The notes: a model not told the origin generated them from the letters alone. A stretch of 64,000 nucleotides of DNA from Acidimicrobiia bacterium (GCA_041393965.1 JAWKJB010000002.1:620001-684000); one strand, 5' to 3'. Counted from the first letter of the stretch, positions 23,983 through 32,885 are shown. Made by a program: numbers and translations.

Positions 23983-24594
23983 TCAGGTTCGGTGTTGGAG
24001 CACCCATGTGTACATCGCGACGCCACTCGCGACACCGACATTGATGCTGCGTGTCGAGCCGAACTGGCTGATCATCAGCACCTCTTCGCATGCGGCCAGC
24101 ATCTCTTCGGAAAGGCCCGGCCCTTCCTGTCCGAAGACGAGACCGCAGCGTGCAGGCAACCGAGCATCCTCGAGAGGGCTCGCGGACGGAATGATGTCGA
24201 TACCGACGAGCGGCAGCTTGATCGCTTCCGCGAAGGCGACGAAGTCCGCCACGGTGGCATGGTGTTCGATGTGCTGGTACCGGTCGGTGACCATCGCCCC
24301 GCGCCGGTTCCAGCGTCTCTTCCCGACGATGTGAACCGTGTGCGCGGCGAACGCGTTGGCGTTTCTCACAACCGTTCCGATGTTGAAGTCGTGTTGCCAG
24401 TTCTCGATCGCGACATGGAACGGATGCCGTTTGCGATCGAGGTCCTCGACAATGGCCTCGCGGGTCCAGTACCGGTAGCGGTCCACGACATTGCGGGAAT
24501 CGCCAGCGGTAAGGAGCTGCGGGTCGTACCTGGGATCGGTTGGCAGCGGTCCGGGGTACGGGCCGACGCCGACCGTCCTGTCCCCATCAGTCAC
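23983..24594 (-). CDS. SpoU/TrmH-family RNA 2'-O-methyltransferase
   Basis: 203 aa from the GTG at 24594. SpoU-family motifs: 'FNIGTVVRNANAFAAHTVHIVG' (motif 1 with the N-x-G-x-x-x-R-x-A pattern), 'CGLVFGQEGPGLSEEM' (motif 2, G-x-E-G), and 'SINVGVASGVAMYTWV' (motif 3, S-x-N-V-x-x-A). These proteins form a trefoil knot and methylate a ribose in tRNA or rRNA; the target here is not identifiable. The GTG start overlaps the stop of the upstream dehydrogenase by 8 bases, so an N-terminal extension seen in a longer frame was rejected. Confidence 0.86.
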   Translation of the reverse strand: MTDGDRTVGVGPYPGPLPTDPRYDPQLLTAGDSRNVVDRYRYWTREAIVEDLDRKRHPFHVAIENWQHDFNIGTVVRNANAFAAHTVHIVGKRRWNRRGAMVTDRYQHIEHHATVADFVAFAEAIKLPLVGIDIIPSASPLEDARLPARCGLVFGQEGPGLSEEMLAACEEVLMISQFGSTRSINVGVASGVAMYTWVLQHRT

Positions 24595-25480
24595 GGGCGC
24601 CCACGGTGATCCCACAGAGCTCTTCGAGTGCCTTGACGAGCGCGTGGTTGCCCTCGGACCCGAGCCCACGCGTCTGAAGGGCGCGGTAGAGCTGGAACAC
24701 AAGGGAGGTGCCTGGCACCGGAACACCGAGATCGTCTGCCGTCTCGAGGACGAGTCGTAGATCCTTTTGTTGAAGGTCGACGGTGAAACCCGGGCTCCAG
24801 TCGCGTCTGATCATCTGTGGACCACGATTCGACAGCATCCACGACCCGGCCGCTCCTCCCTCGACGGCGGCGAGCGTCGCTTCCAGGTCCAGCCCCCCGG
24901 CCTGTGCGAGCAGAAGGGCCTCGGACACGGCGAGTTGGTTCACGACGACGAGAACCTGATTGATGGCCTTGACGAGTTGGCCGGCACCTTGCGGGCCAAC
25001 ATGGGTAATCGTGGTGCCGACAGCCTCAAGGAATGGTCGGGCCCGCTCGATGTCGTGTGCATCGCCGCCGATCATGATGCTCAGCGTCCCCGCCACCGCA
25101 CCTTCAGCGCCGCCGCTGATCGGAGCATCGAGCCAAGCGCCTCCCGCATCGTTGATGCGAGTCGCGAAGGCCCTCGTTGCCGCTGCTGAGATCGTCGAGT
25201 GGTCGATGATGAGCGCGTTGTCCTGTATGCCGGCAGCGAGACCGTTCGTGCCGAAGACGACTTCCTCGACATCGGGGGTGTCAGAGACACAGATCATCAC
25301 GACGGTGTTGGATTCGGCGACAGCCGCAGGGGTGTCCACTCGGAGAGCACCCTTGGCGACGAGGTCCTCGCCGCGTCCGGGGGTTCGGTTCCACATCGTC
25401 ACCGTATGCCCGGCCTTCAGCAGGTTGTGCACCATGGCGTGACCCATGATGCCGATGCCGATGAACCCGATGGATCCCAT
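24587..25480 (-). CDS. 3-hydroxyisobutyrate dehydrogenase-family NAD(P)-dependent oxidoreductase
   Basis: 297 aa beta-hydroxyacid dehydrogenase. The Rossmann motif is 'GFIGIGIMGHAMVHNLLKAGHTV' (about residues 5-27) and 'VWNRT'-like 'MWNRTPGRG' follows. Substrate-binding 'APISGGAEGAVAGTLSIMIGG' and the catalytic Lys in 'GQLVKAINQVLVVVNQLAVSEALLL' are intact. Candidate substrates are 3-hydroxyisobutyrate, tartronate semialdehyde or a related acid. It overlaps the methyltransferase gene by 8 bases, forming a two-gene unit. Confidence 0.87.
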   Translation of the reverse strand: MGSIGFIGIGIMGHAMVHNLLKAGHTVTMWNRTPGRGEDLVAKGALRVDTPAAVAESNTVVMICVSDTPDVEEVVFGTNGLAAGIQDNALIIDHSTISAAATRAFATRINDAGGAWLDAPISGGAEGAVAGTLSIMIGGDAHDIERARPFLEAVGTTITHVGPQGAGQLVKAINQVLVVVNQLAVSEALLLAQAGGLDLEATLAAVEGGAAGSWMLSNRGPQMIRRDWSPGFTVDLQQKDLRLVLETADDLGVPVPGTSLVFQLYRALQTRGLGSEGNHALVKALEELCGITVGARD

Positions 25481-25630
25481 GGAGATCTTCCCCTTCCGCC
25501 GATCAGTGCCGGATCGTTCGGTGCCACGATAGGGTGACGCTGTCGAGGGCGGTTCACCGTTGTCGCCCTGACACCCCTTCAGGTTCCGGATCGTGTGCCG
25601 ATAGCAGTGGGGCCGACCGACCTATTGCTA

Positions 25631-25659
25631 TATGTGGTCGATCTGCCACGCTATGTGGT
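25631..25659 (+). promoter_or_regulatory. Direct repeat TATGTGGT x2, 21 bp apart, before the HD-GYP gene
   Basis: TATGTGGT occurs at 25631-25638 and again at 25652-25659, exactly two helical turns apart, ending about 20 bases before the ATG of the HD-GYP gene. Such spacing is typical of a dimeric or tandem-bound regulator. There is no other evidence for a binding factor. Confidence 0.3.
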
Positions 25660-25679
25660 AGCACCTTTGCTGGGAACAC

Positions 25680-26282
25680 ATGCTGGAACTCAATCAACAT
25701 CGCATCTGTGACGAGGCGCCCGATCTGGTGAGCCACGGTATCCGCACGGCTCAGATCGCCGTCGCGATTGCGCGATTCATGGATCTTCCCCGTCATCAGG
25801 CAGATGTGATTGGCTTTGCTGCGCGGCTCCACGACATCGGGAAGACCCGTATCGATCCGGAGATCCTGAACAAACCTGGCCCACTCGATGCCGACGAGTG
25901 GGTGGAGCTTCAGAGGCATCCGCAGCTCGGCTATGACCTGCTTCGATCCCATGTGGATCCCGAGGTGGCGACGATGGTGTTGATGCACCATGAGCGTCTC
26001 GACGGTGGCGGGTATCCCGGCGCTGTCGGTGGGGGAAGGATCGACATGTCACTTCGCATTCTGCATGTGGCCGACGCCTACGACGCGATCACAAGCGAGC
26101 GCCCCTATCAGGAGGCGATGTCCGTCGAGTACGCGATCTCGGAGCTCACGGCACACATGGGGACGCAGTTCGATCCCGACCCGGTGCAGGCACTTCTTTC
26201 GATCGTCACCCATCAGGAGCATCGGTTCACCGAGACGATTCGGCCGTTCCGGGTCCCATCGACGCTCGCGGCGGTCAGCTAG
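25680..26282 (+). CDS. Stand-alone HD-GYP domain protein (putative c-di-GMP phosphodiesterase)
   Basis: 200 aa consisting almost only of an HD-GYP domain. The metal-binding series is present: His in 'LVSHGIRTAQIA', H-D in 'ARLHDIGKTRID', 'RHPQLGYDLLR', H-H in 'MHHERLDGGGYPG' (the G-Y-P motif reads GGGYPG) and D in 'HVADAYDAITSERPYQ'. Proteins of this class hydrolyse cyclic di-GMP. It lacks the receiver or sensor domain that usually controls such enzymes, so control may be transcriptional. ATG at 25680 is the only plausible start. Confidence 0.85.
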   Translation: MLELNQHRICDEAPDLVSHGIRTAQIAVAIARFMDLPRHQADVIGFAARLHDIGKTRIDPEILNKPGPLDADEWVELQRHPQLGYDLLRSHVDPEVATMVLMHHERLDGGGYPGAVGGGRIDMSLRILHVADAYDAITSERPYQEAMSVEYAISELTAHMGTQFDPDPVQALLSIVTHQEHRFTETIRPFRVPSTLAAVS

Positions 26283-26356
26283 CCCACCGGACCCCGCGGG
26301 TGAGGCCAGCGAACTCGGTTCGATCCGGCGACGGTTTCTGACAGTACGCTTCTGGC

Positions 26357-26794
26357 ATGGAGTATCGGCATGCCCAGGTCACCGTCATTCCTTCGGTCCT
26401 CACCTTTGCTCTGCTGGCGAGCGTCCAGATCATCGTGGCTGTTGCCGGTGCCTTCGTGTGGTGGACGCTCATCTTCAGCATTGCGATCCTCCTCCTCGTC
26501 ATGCACTTCGGGCGACTTGTGGTGACCATCGGATCCGGCGAGATCGCGGCGGCTTTCGGGTCAGGATGGCCCGTCGAGCGCATCGCTTTCGACGAGGTGA
26601 TCGAGGCCCGCGTCGTTCGCAACCATTGGCTCGAGGGTTTCGGCATCCGAAAGGTCCGACGAGGGTGGATGTACAATGTCTGGGGCCTCGACGCGGTGGA
26701 ACTTGAACGCTCGTCGGGGAAGGTGTTCCGGATCGGTACAGACGAACCGGACATGCTCAAGGCAGCGATCGATCTCCACCTCGTGAATCGCTAG
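26357..26794 (+). CDS. Two-TM protein with PH-like C-terminal domain
   Basis: 145 aa, not assigned to a named family. Two hydrophobic segments form a hairpin at about residues 14-35 and 37-56 ('LLASVQIIVAVAGAFVWWTL', 'IFSIAILLLVMHFGRL'). The soluble part that follows, 'VTIGSGEIAAAFGSGWPVERIAFDEVIEARVVRN', resembles bacterial PH-like membrane proteins, with a conserved 'VWGLDAVELERSSGKVFRIGTDEP' tail. No catalytic motif is seen. It is transcribed alone and ends 28 bases before the convergent transporter gene. Confidence 0.6.
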   Translation: MEYRHAQVTVIPSVLTFALLASVQIIVAVAGAFVWWTLIFSIAILLLVMHFGRLVVTIGSGEIAAAFGSGWPVERIAFDEVIEARVVRNHWLEGFGIRKVRRGWMYNVWGLDAVELERSSGKVFRIGTDEPDMLKAAIDLHLVNR

Positions 26795-26822
26795 GTCAAC
26801 GGCCGTCTGGAGCTGTTCGGGC

Positions 26823-28019
26823 TCAGGGGGCAGCATCCTGATGACGGTTTGTCTGCCACGCGGACCGTTCAAGGACCAGTGAGACACCCAGACCAAAGAC
26901 GAGTGCCCAAAAGAACCGGCCGAGCCCGAGCAGCTCGATGCGTGACACCGAGACGACGAACGCGACGAGGGGCCCGATGAGAAACGGGCCTTTCGTGATC
27001 TCACCGAGGGACTGCGAGAGGATGCCGAAGACCGCGAGTCCAACGATCGCATCAAGGAGGGCTCCCGGAATGAATGCGATGATTTCCGTCGCGAAGCCAC
27101 CGGCGAGACCGATGATGATGCCCGCGATGGCGGCGATATAGCCCGCCCAATGCCTGAGGTCGTCGTCGCCAGCCTCGGCACCGGCGATGATGGCAGTCGA
27201 CGGGAGCGACAGCGATACACCCATCGGGCCGAAGAAGGACCCGACGACCGTACCTGCTCCACTCACAAGTCCGATCGCCCGTTCGGGCGGCTCGTATCCA
27301 TGCGAGCGGAGAAAGACGACAGCGGGGGCATTCGCTTGGAGCGTGATCAGCACGACGAGGACCGGCGTCACCGCTGCGATCGCACGCGGATCGAACACCG
27401 GAAGGGTCAGCGAAATGGGTGGCAGGATCGGTTCCGGCACCGGACCGGTGCTCGCGGTGAGGATCGCAACCACGACACCGGTTCCCAAGGCCGCCAGGAG
27501 CGCAGGGAAGCGGTCACCCCACATCGCACGGCTCACGAGGTACGCGACCAGCGTGGATCCGACAAGCAGCGTCGAGGCACCGAGCGCCGTGAAGGCGTCA
27601 GCAACCAAACCGAGCACGGCTCCTGCGAGGACGCCATGAACGATGGGAGGGGGAAGGAGTTTGGCGAGGCGATCGGTGAGTCCGGTCATCGCAAGGGCGA
27701 GAACGACAACACCTGCAGTCATGGTCGCGCCGACGAGCTGCGGCCACGATAGCTCACCGCCGAGGAGCAAGACGAAGATCAGGATGAAGACATTGCCGGT
27801 GATGGCAAGCGGCATCCGGTACACGGCGACGAACACCAACATGATGGCGCTCGGGAAACCCCATGCGATCAGGATCCAGGTCGAGGTTTGGGATGGGGAG
27901 AGCCCCAGTTCGGCGGAAGCCTCGAGTGGGAGGCTGACAACCGAGACATAGAACGCCGACAGGGCAAGGCCGGCTGAGAGCGGCCTGAGAAACCGATGCC
28001 GATGCGTGTACTCCACCAC
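26823..28019 (-). CDS. BenE/benzoate-transporter-like membrane protein
   Basis: 398 aa, about 11-12 membrane segments, related to the BenE benzoate:H+ symporter family (NCS2-like fold). Support: the N-terminal 'LSAGLALSAFYVSVVSLPLEASAELGLSPSQTSTW', consistent with the family's first repeat, and the mid-protein 'LITLQANAPAVVFLRSHGYEPP' and 'SLSLPSTAIIAGAEAG' blocks near the substrate site. The actual substrate may be another aromatic acid. It is divergent from the ABC transporter operon starting at 28108. Confidence 0.75.
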   Translation of the reverse strand: MVEYTHRHRFLRPLSAGLALSAFYVSVVSLPLEASAELGLSPSQTSTWILIAWGFPSAIMLVFVAVYRMPLAITGNVFILIFVLLLGGELSWPQLVGATMTAGVVVLALAMTGLTDRLAKLLPPPIVHGVLAGAVLGLVADAFTALGASTLLVGSTLVAYLVSRAMWGDRFPALLAALGTGVVVAILTASTGPVPEPILPPISLTLPVFDPRAIAAVTPVLVVLITLQANAPAVVFLRSHGYEPPERAIGLVSGAGTVVGSFFGPMGVSLSLPSTAIIAGAEAGDDDLRHWAGYIAAIAGIIIGLAGGFATEIIAFIPGALLDAIVGLAVFGILSQSLGEITKGPFLIGPLVAFVVSVSRIELLGLGRFFWALVFGLGVSLVLERSAWQTNRHQDAAP

Positions 28020-28057
28020 GGGAAGACTCTACCGAATCGGTTTCGTCTCAATTTTGG

Positions 28058-28085
28058 TTGCCTATTTGCGGGTGTGGTCTACGCT
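28058..28085 (+). promoter_or_regulatory. Weak candidate promoter for the ABC-2 operon
   Basis: TTGCCT (28058-28063), a 16-base spacer and TACGCT (28080-28085) precede the GTG at 28108 by 22 bases, in the divergent gap with the BenE-like gene. The match to consensus is moderate. Confidence 0.3.
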
Positions 28086-28107
28086 TCCGCGCATCTGAGG
28101 TAGGGGA

Positions 28108-29064
28108 GTGGTGGCGGCAGCCGCGGTCGAGATCGATGGCCTGAGAAAGGTCTATTCGACCTTGCGCGGCAAGGAGACGGTCGCGATCGATGCGCTCGAT
28201 CTGCGCGTCCCGGTCGGCGGTGTTTTCGGATTCCTCGGGCCGAACGGTGCGGGCAAAACAACCACGATCCGATGCCTTCTCGGACTCGTGGCTCCCACGA
28301 GAGGCACGATGCGACTGCTCGGTACCGGCATCGACAATGGTCTTGCGTCGGTGATGGACCGCGTCGGGGCTCTCGTCGAGACTCCGAAGTTCTTTCCCGG
28401 CTTCTCAGGTCGCGTCAATCTCGAGCTCCTTGCCGCCACACGCAGTATCCCCGTGACGGAGGTCGACCGCGTTCTCGGCGAAGTCGGGCTGACATCAAGA
28501 GCGGACGACCCGTTCGGAACCTACTCCCTCGGTATGAAACAGCGGCTCGCCGTGGCGGGGGCCATCCTCAAGAAGCCTGAACTGCTGATCCTCGATGAGC
28601 CCGCGAACGGGCTCGACCCCGCGGGCATCAAGGACATGCGGGACCTCATCCGGCGGTACGGCGCGTCCGGAGCAACGGTGTTGGTGTCGAGCCATCAGCT
28701 CGCCGAGGTGCAGCTCATGTGTGATTCGGTTGCGATCATCAACCGGGGCAAGCTCATCACATCGGGACGGGTGGCCGATGTCCTTGCCAACGGGGGAGGA
28801 ACGCTCCTTGTGACGATCAACGACCCACAGGGCGCTGCTGCGGTGCTCACCGCTGCGGGCTACTCGGTTCGGTTGAGCGACGCGCATCGTGAGACGATCC
28901 TCGTCGAAGCGGGCGAGAACGAAGCGTCGCGAGTCACGAAGACGCTCGCCGATGCGGGCCGCTACCTGCGGGGCCTGCGCGTCGAGGCCGCAACGCTCGA
29001 GTCCGTCTATCTCCAGCTCACCGGCGAGCAAGTGGATCAGGATCCTCCGGGGGATCCGTCGTGA
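28108..29064 (+). CDS. ABC transporter ATP-binding protein (ABC-2 exporter)
   Basis: 318 aa ATPase subunit. Walker A 'GPNGAGKTTT', Q-loop region, signature 'YSLGMKQRL', Walker B 'LLILDEPANGLDP', and H-loop 'SSHQLAE' are all present in the first 215 residues; the last 100 residues form the C-terminal domain common to DrrA/CcmA-type subunits. Together with the permease encoded next it should export an unknown compound. GTG at 28108 follows GGGGA; GTG at 28111 is equally possible. Its stop overlaps the permease start. Confidence 0.9.
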   Translation: MVAAAAVEIDGLRKVYSTLRGKETVAIDALDLRVPVGGVFGFLGPNGAGKTTTIRCLLGLVAPTRGTMRLLGTGIDNGLASVMDRVGALVETPKFFPGFSGRVNLELLAATRSIPVTEVDRVLGEVGLTSRADDPFGTYSLGMKQRLAVAGAILKKPELLILDEPANGLDPAGIKDMRDLIRRYGASGATVLVSSHQLAEVQLMCDSVAIINRGKLITSGRVADVLANGGGTLLVTINDPQGAAAVLTAAGYSVRLSDAHRETILVEAGENEASRVTKTLADAGRYLRGLRVEAATLESVYLQLTGEQVDQDPPGDPS

Positions 29065-30179
29065 TGCGACTCCTCGTCATCGAATGGCGGCGCATGTGGG
29101 CACGGAGGCTTCCGCGGATGCTCCTCGCGTTGCCGGCGGTTGCCATCGTGATCGCCGGTCTTGTCACCTTCGTCACCCACAGTCCGGAGCCGCCAGACGA
29201 GAGCCAGATCGCACAGCAGATCGACGAGATGGTTCAGGAGTGCCGCCGATCCTCGATCCGGGAATGGGAGAACTGGGCAGACGGCAACAGCGACATCGAT
29301 GACCCCGGATACAACGAGTACCTCGCACTATTCGAGTCCGGTGAGGAGATGGCCGACGACCAGTGCAATCCCGAAGCGTTCGGCGTCTGGATCGAGGACG
29401 GTCGTTTCTGTCTCGTGAGCCTCTACGAGCCAAACTTCGGGTATCGCCAGGGATGCCCTGATCTCGAGAGCGTCGAGGTCTACGAGTATGTGCCGGGTTG
29501 GACGACCATCAACGGTGTCGAGTACCGAACCCTCGCACCGATCCCGAGCGGCTTGGTTCCCCAGATCGGACTGTTCATGTTCGCCCTCGCCGCCATTCTC
29601 GGGGCGTCGTTCATCGGCGCCGAATACAAGTCGGGGACCGTCGAGACCGTGCTGTTGTGGGAGCCACGACGCGGAAGAGTGCTCGGTTCCAAACTCGCCG
29701 TCGCGGCCGTATCCGCGGCTGCGATCCATGTGCTGCTGCTCACGCTCCTCGTTGCCGTCATGGTGCCGTCGGGGCTCTGGAGGGGCAGTACTGCCGGTGT
29801 CGACGGCGATTTCTGGCTTGGTGTGGTCAAGGTGATCCTCCTCGGTGGTGTCGCGGCGGCGGTGGTCGCAACCTTCTCGCTGTCGGTTTCGGTCCTCACC
29901 CGGAACACGGTTGGGGGTGTCGCCGCGGCACTCGGATACTTCGCGGCGAGTCCGATCCTCAGCCTTGCCCTGTTCAAGGGTTTGCGACCCTTCGATTTGT
30001 CGGAGAACCTCACAGCCCTTGGGACCGGGGGAGAGGTCGGTCGGTTCGTGAGCGCGGGGGACTGGTACGACTCGGTGTACTCGCACGGGACCGCGATGGC
30101 TGCCGTTGCGGTCGGCGTCTACCTCGTGCTTGCCGTCGGTACGGCAGTGGCCGTGTTTGCTCGGCGCGACATCGACTAG
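29064..30179 (+). CDS. ABC-2 type permease
   Basis: 371 aa. An N-terminal TM (about residues 16-36, 'MLLALPAVAIVIAGLVTFVT') is followed by an extracellular domain of about 120 residues containing four cysteines, probably disulphide-bonded. Five further TMs follow, starting at 'IGLFMFALAAILGASFIGAEYKSGTVET', which carries the E-x-x-x-G-T pattern of ABC-2 permeases. ATG at 29064 shares a base with the ATPase stop (TGATG); a GTG one codon earlier is an alternative. The large cysteine-bearing external domain is unusual for the family and may bind substrate or a partner. Confidence 0.82.
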   Translation: MRLLVIEWRRMWARRLPRMLLALPAVAIVIAGLVTFVTHSPEPPDESQIAQQIDEMVQECRRSSIREWENWADGNSDIDDPGYNEYLALFESGEEMADDQCNPEAFGVWIEDGRFCLVSLYEPNFGYRQGCPDLESVEVYEYVPGWTTINGVEYRTLAPIPSGLVPQIGLFMFALAAILGASFIGAEYKSGTVETVLLWEPRRGRVLGSKLAVAAVSAAAIHVLLLTLLVAVMVPSGLWRGSTAGVDGDFWLGVVKVILLGGVAAAVVATFSLSVSVLTRNTVGGVAAALGYFAASPILSLALFKGLRPFDLSENLTALGTGGEVGRFVSAGDWYDSVYSHGTAMAAVAVGVYLVLAVGTAVAVFARRDID

Positions 30180-30191
30180 TGCCGCCTTCGT

Positions 30192-31297
30192 TCAGCGCCG
30201 CGTTGCGATGTTCGTGGTGAGGGCGTCAAGCGCAGGTTTCGGGGTGCCGTCTTGCCGGATGAAGCCGATCGACCCGAGATAGGCCGCGAAACGATCGTCG
30301 GCAATGCCGTAGTAGTCACGATATGAGTCGATGGTTGCGTCGGCCGCGTCGCTCGACCAGGTGAATTCGATCAACGGGATCGCGTCGACATGGCGGTCCC
30401 ACGCAGTGAAAGTCGCCTCAACGAAGGCTGCTTGTTGCTCCTCCGAACCGTCGAGCAACGAAGCGGTCGGATAGCCGAACTCAAGAAACATGACCGGCTT
30501 CGCTCCTGCTGCGTTGACCGCGTCGTCGAGGGCACGACCGACAGCCTTGGGATGCTTGGCGGAGAAATCCGATTCGATCAGGTAGTGGGTCAGGAGCACG
30601 ACATCGGCCCGATCGTGGAGCTCCTGCACTTCGTCCCTGAACGGACCAAGGTACCCGTCGAGTGTGGTCTTGACCCCTACGGAATGCCAGGGAACAGGCG
30701 GTGAACGATCGGAATCGTTTCATCGAGGAACGCCCCATACTCGTCCCACCGTCCGGTCGCGGCCAAGTAGACATCGACCTCGTTCCCGACCGCGATGACG
30801 GGTATCTCGAGATGCTGCGCGTGCGCCGCCGCCCACGAAGCGAACAACTCGAATCGGTCGATGACCGCCGGATCGTCGAAGCGGGCGTCGGCAAGATCCG
30901 GTGGCAGCCGAGCGGCGACGGTGTCCACCACCGCGAGGCTGAGCGACACAGCGATGTGGTCGGTGGGATAGAAGCTGTCGGCGATACTGAGATAATCCGG
31001 TTCCGGTGCCAAGACACCGGGAACGGATTCGACCTTGTCCCACGGAAGATGCAGGCTCGTTGCACCGACGCCGGTTGCCTTCACCAAGGGATAGGTCACC
31101 TCGAACCCGGCCGCTCCGTCAGCGATGCTCATCGCCACGACACGGGTTCCGAGCGGCACCGGTTGCTGGACGATGCCGTTGTGGACCGTGGAAGGGAGCG
31201 GTGGCGTCGTCGAGCTCGCGGGCCCGCCGCCGGAGGTTGCCCCCGAGCACCCCGACACGACAACCGCGGCGACAAGCGCCGTCACGAGCCGTCTCAC
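30192..31297 (-). pseudogene. GH-A-clan glycosidase-like lipoprotein, interrupted by a frameshift
   Basis: Two reading frames join into one protein. The first part starts at GTG 31297 with a lipoprotein signal (lipobox V-S-G-C) and continues through 'VIAVGNEVDVYLA', whose N-E fits the acid/base of clan GH-A TIM barrels, to 'VHRLFPGIP' and a stop at 30677. One base later in phase the reading resumes 'VGVKTTLDGYLGPFRDEVQE' and carries 'MFLEFGYPTA', with the expected nucleophile Glu, down to 30192. Restoring one G near 30680 gives a full-length protein of about 368 aa. So it is either a recent pseudogene or a sequencing error. It overlaps the upstream small membrane protein gene (GTGA). Confidence 0.75.
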
Positions 31298-31548
31298 GGC
31301 ACCCCTTCCGAACGGCCCCGTACCCAGGTGCCGACGCCGATGAGCGCGACCCCAACAAGGAAGAAGATCGCTGCAAGGATCCAATACGCCGGCTTCTGCC
31401 GTTCCGAGGAGTCCACAAGGAAGGCAGTCTCGACGGCCAGGGTGAGAACCCAGACGGTTCCGTAGGCAACGAATGCCCGCTTGGAGAATCCCCACACGGC
31501 ACCAGCCACGAGCCCACCCACAACTGTCGCCGTCAGTACCATCGCCAT
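31294..31548 (-). CDS. Small three-TM membrane protein, 84 aa
   Basis: 84 aa with three hydrophobic stretches: 'MVLTATVVGGLVAGAVWGF', 'FVAYGTVWVLTLAVETAFLV' and 'AYWILAAIFFLVGVALIGVGTWV'. No known family was recognised. It is the first gene of a two-gene unit with the glycosidase-like lipoprotein, whose GTG overlaps its stop by four bases. Confidence 0.6.
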   Translation of the reverse strand: MAMVLTATVVGGLVAGAVWGFSKRAFVAYGTVWVLTLAVETAFLVDSSERQKPAYWILAAIFFLVGVALIGVGTWVRGRSEGVP

Positions 31549-31575
31549 TCCCCGGACTGTCGGGCATGCTACCGG

Positions 31576-31965
31576 CTACGGCGACTTGCGCTCTTCGTCA
31601 CTTCGCAGGACGCAGAAGAGGTTGCCAGCGGGGTCGGCCATCACGACCCAGCCGGTCCCGTCGGGATTCCGGCGATCGGCAACCTGCGTGGCTCCAAGCG
31701 TCACCGCCCGTTCGACCTCCTGATCCCGTCGACGATCGGTTGGCACCAGATCGAGGTGGATACGGCCGTCGGATTCCTGGAGATCATCCACCTCGATGAA
31801 CAGCAGCTGATGGCCAGACCGGGGATCGACGATCATGCATTCTTCGTCCCCGGCGCGGTTGGGATCATCCGGGATGTCCTCGAAGCCGAGGAAGCGCTTC
31901 CACCATTCGGAAAGCTCGAACGCATCGGTGCAGTTGATCGTCGTGTGCGACACACGGGAGGCCAT
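31576..31965 (-). CDS. Glyoxalase/VOC superfamily protein
   Basis: 129 aa single VOC module (two beta-alpha-beta-beta-beta units). It begins 'SHTTINCTDAFELSEWWKRFLGF' and ends 'PDGTGWVVMADPAGNLFCVLRSDE', the standard final strand. 'GHQLLFIEVDD' and 'RIHLDLVPTD' supply the paired strands. Metal ligands typical of glyoxalase I are only partly kept, as in many VOC proteins of unknown role. The ATG at 31965 gives the expected N-terminus; the longer upstream frame runs into the neighbouring divergent gene. Confidence 0.82.
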   Translation of the reverse strand: MASRVSHTTINCTDAFELSEWWKRFLGFEDIPDDPNRAGDEECMIVDPRSGHQLLFIEVDDLQESDGRIHLDLVPTDRRRDQEVERAVTLGATQVADRRNPDGTGWVVMADPAGNLFCVLRSDEERKSP

Positions 31966-32017
31966 GAGCACGAGGCTAGCGGCACGCTCGGGGAACGGCG
32001 CGGGTAGAGTCGATCGG

Positions 32018-32701
32018 GTGGATGTGCTCCTCATAGCCGGGCTCTGGCTCCGCAACACGGTGTGGAATGGTGTCGCTGGCGAACTCGAGCGGCTCGGCCA
32101 CCGACCCGTTCCTGTGGCTCTTCCCGGCGTCGATGATGGATCCACGACGGCAACACTTGCTGATCAGCTCGATGCCGTGGTTGCCGCGATCGACGGAGCC
32201 GATCGGCCGATGGTGGTCGGCCACTCGGCAGCGTGCACGCTTGCGTGGATGGGAGTCGACCGAAGACCCGACCAGGTCGGAATGGTGGCGCTCATCGGAG
32301 GGTTCCCCGCAGCGAGCGGCGACACCTACGCGGACTTCTTCGAACCCGTTCATGGTGTGATGGCCTTCCCCGGTTGGGGGCCGTTCGAGGGCGCCGACAG
32401 CGCAGACCTCGACGCCGAGGCGCGTACCGCGCTTGCGTCCGACACCGTGCCGGTTCCCGAGCGGGTGTCTCGAGGCGTCGTCAGCCTGACCGATGACCGC
32501 CGGTTTCAAGTACCGACCGTCGTGATCTGTCCAGAGTTCAATCCCGAGCAAGCCAAGGGCTGGATCGCCGGGGGAGATGTCCCCGAGCTGGCAGCGGCCA
32601 AACACCTGTCCTTCGTCGACATCGACACCGGACATTGGCCTATGGTCACCGCACCGGCTGAACTCGCAGCCGTCCTGAGCGACGCTGCCAGCGCGCACTG
32701 A
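32018..32701 (+). CDS. Alpha/beta hydrolase
   Basis: 227 aa. Starts at GTG 32018 with the first core strand 'VDVLLIAGLWLRNTVWNGV'. The nucleophile is Ser in 'MVVGHSAACTLAWM' (G-H-S-A-A), and the probable catalytic His is in 'DIDTGHWPMVTAP' at the C-terminus. The cap region is short. Substrate unknown; members of this type include esterases and other hydrolases. Divergent from the VOC gene with 52 bases between starts. Confidence 0.83.
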   Translation: MDVLLIAGLWLRNTVWNGVAGELERLGHRPVPVALPGVDDGSTTATLADQLDAVVAAIDGADRPMVVGHSAACTLAWMGVDRRPDQVGMVALIGGFPAASGDTYADFFEPVHGVMAFPGWGPFEGADSADLDAEARTALASDTVPVPERVSRGVVSLTDDRRFQVPTVVICPEFNPEQAKGWIAGGDVPELAAAKHLSFVDIDTGHWPMVTAPAELAAVLSDAASAH

Positions 32702-32800
32702 GTCGGCCATGCCCAATGCGGTTGTTCTCGATGCCGCAACCGGCGTTGGGTGGGGAGGGGGCGCATTCAACGCAGTCTGTTCGCCGACGCCATCAGTATC

Positions 32801-32833
32801 TTGACAGCTTCTCCCGGCGATGTTACATAACAT
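32801..32833 (+). promoter_or_regulatory. Orphan promoter-like site with palindrome
   Basis: TTGACA (32801-32806), 17 bases, then TACATA (32824-32829) looks like a vegetative promoter. The palindrome ATGTTA-CA-TAACAT (32820-32833) covers its -10 region. It lies in the gap between two convergent genes and points into the antisense of the small membrane protein gene at 32886; no open frame of useful length follows. It could drive an antisense or small RNA under repressor control. Confidence 0.4.
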
Positions 32834-32885
32834 GGATTATGGGCGGTAGGTGATGGCAACGATGACGGATGGTCGTGACGGGTGA

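Noticed and set aside
28020..28107. Promoter for the BenE-like gene in the divergent gap
   Set aside because: No minus-strand -35/-10 pair stood out clearly enough to report.
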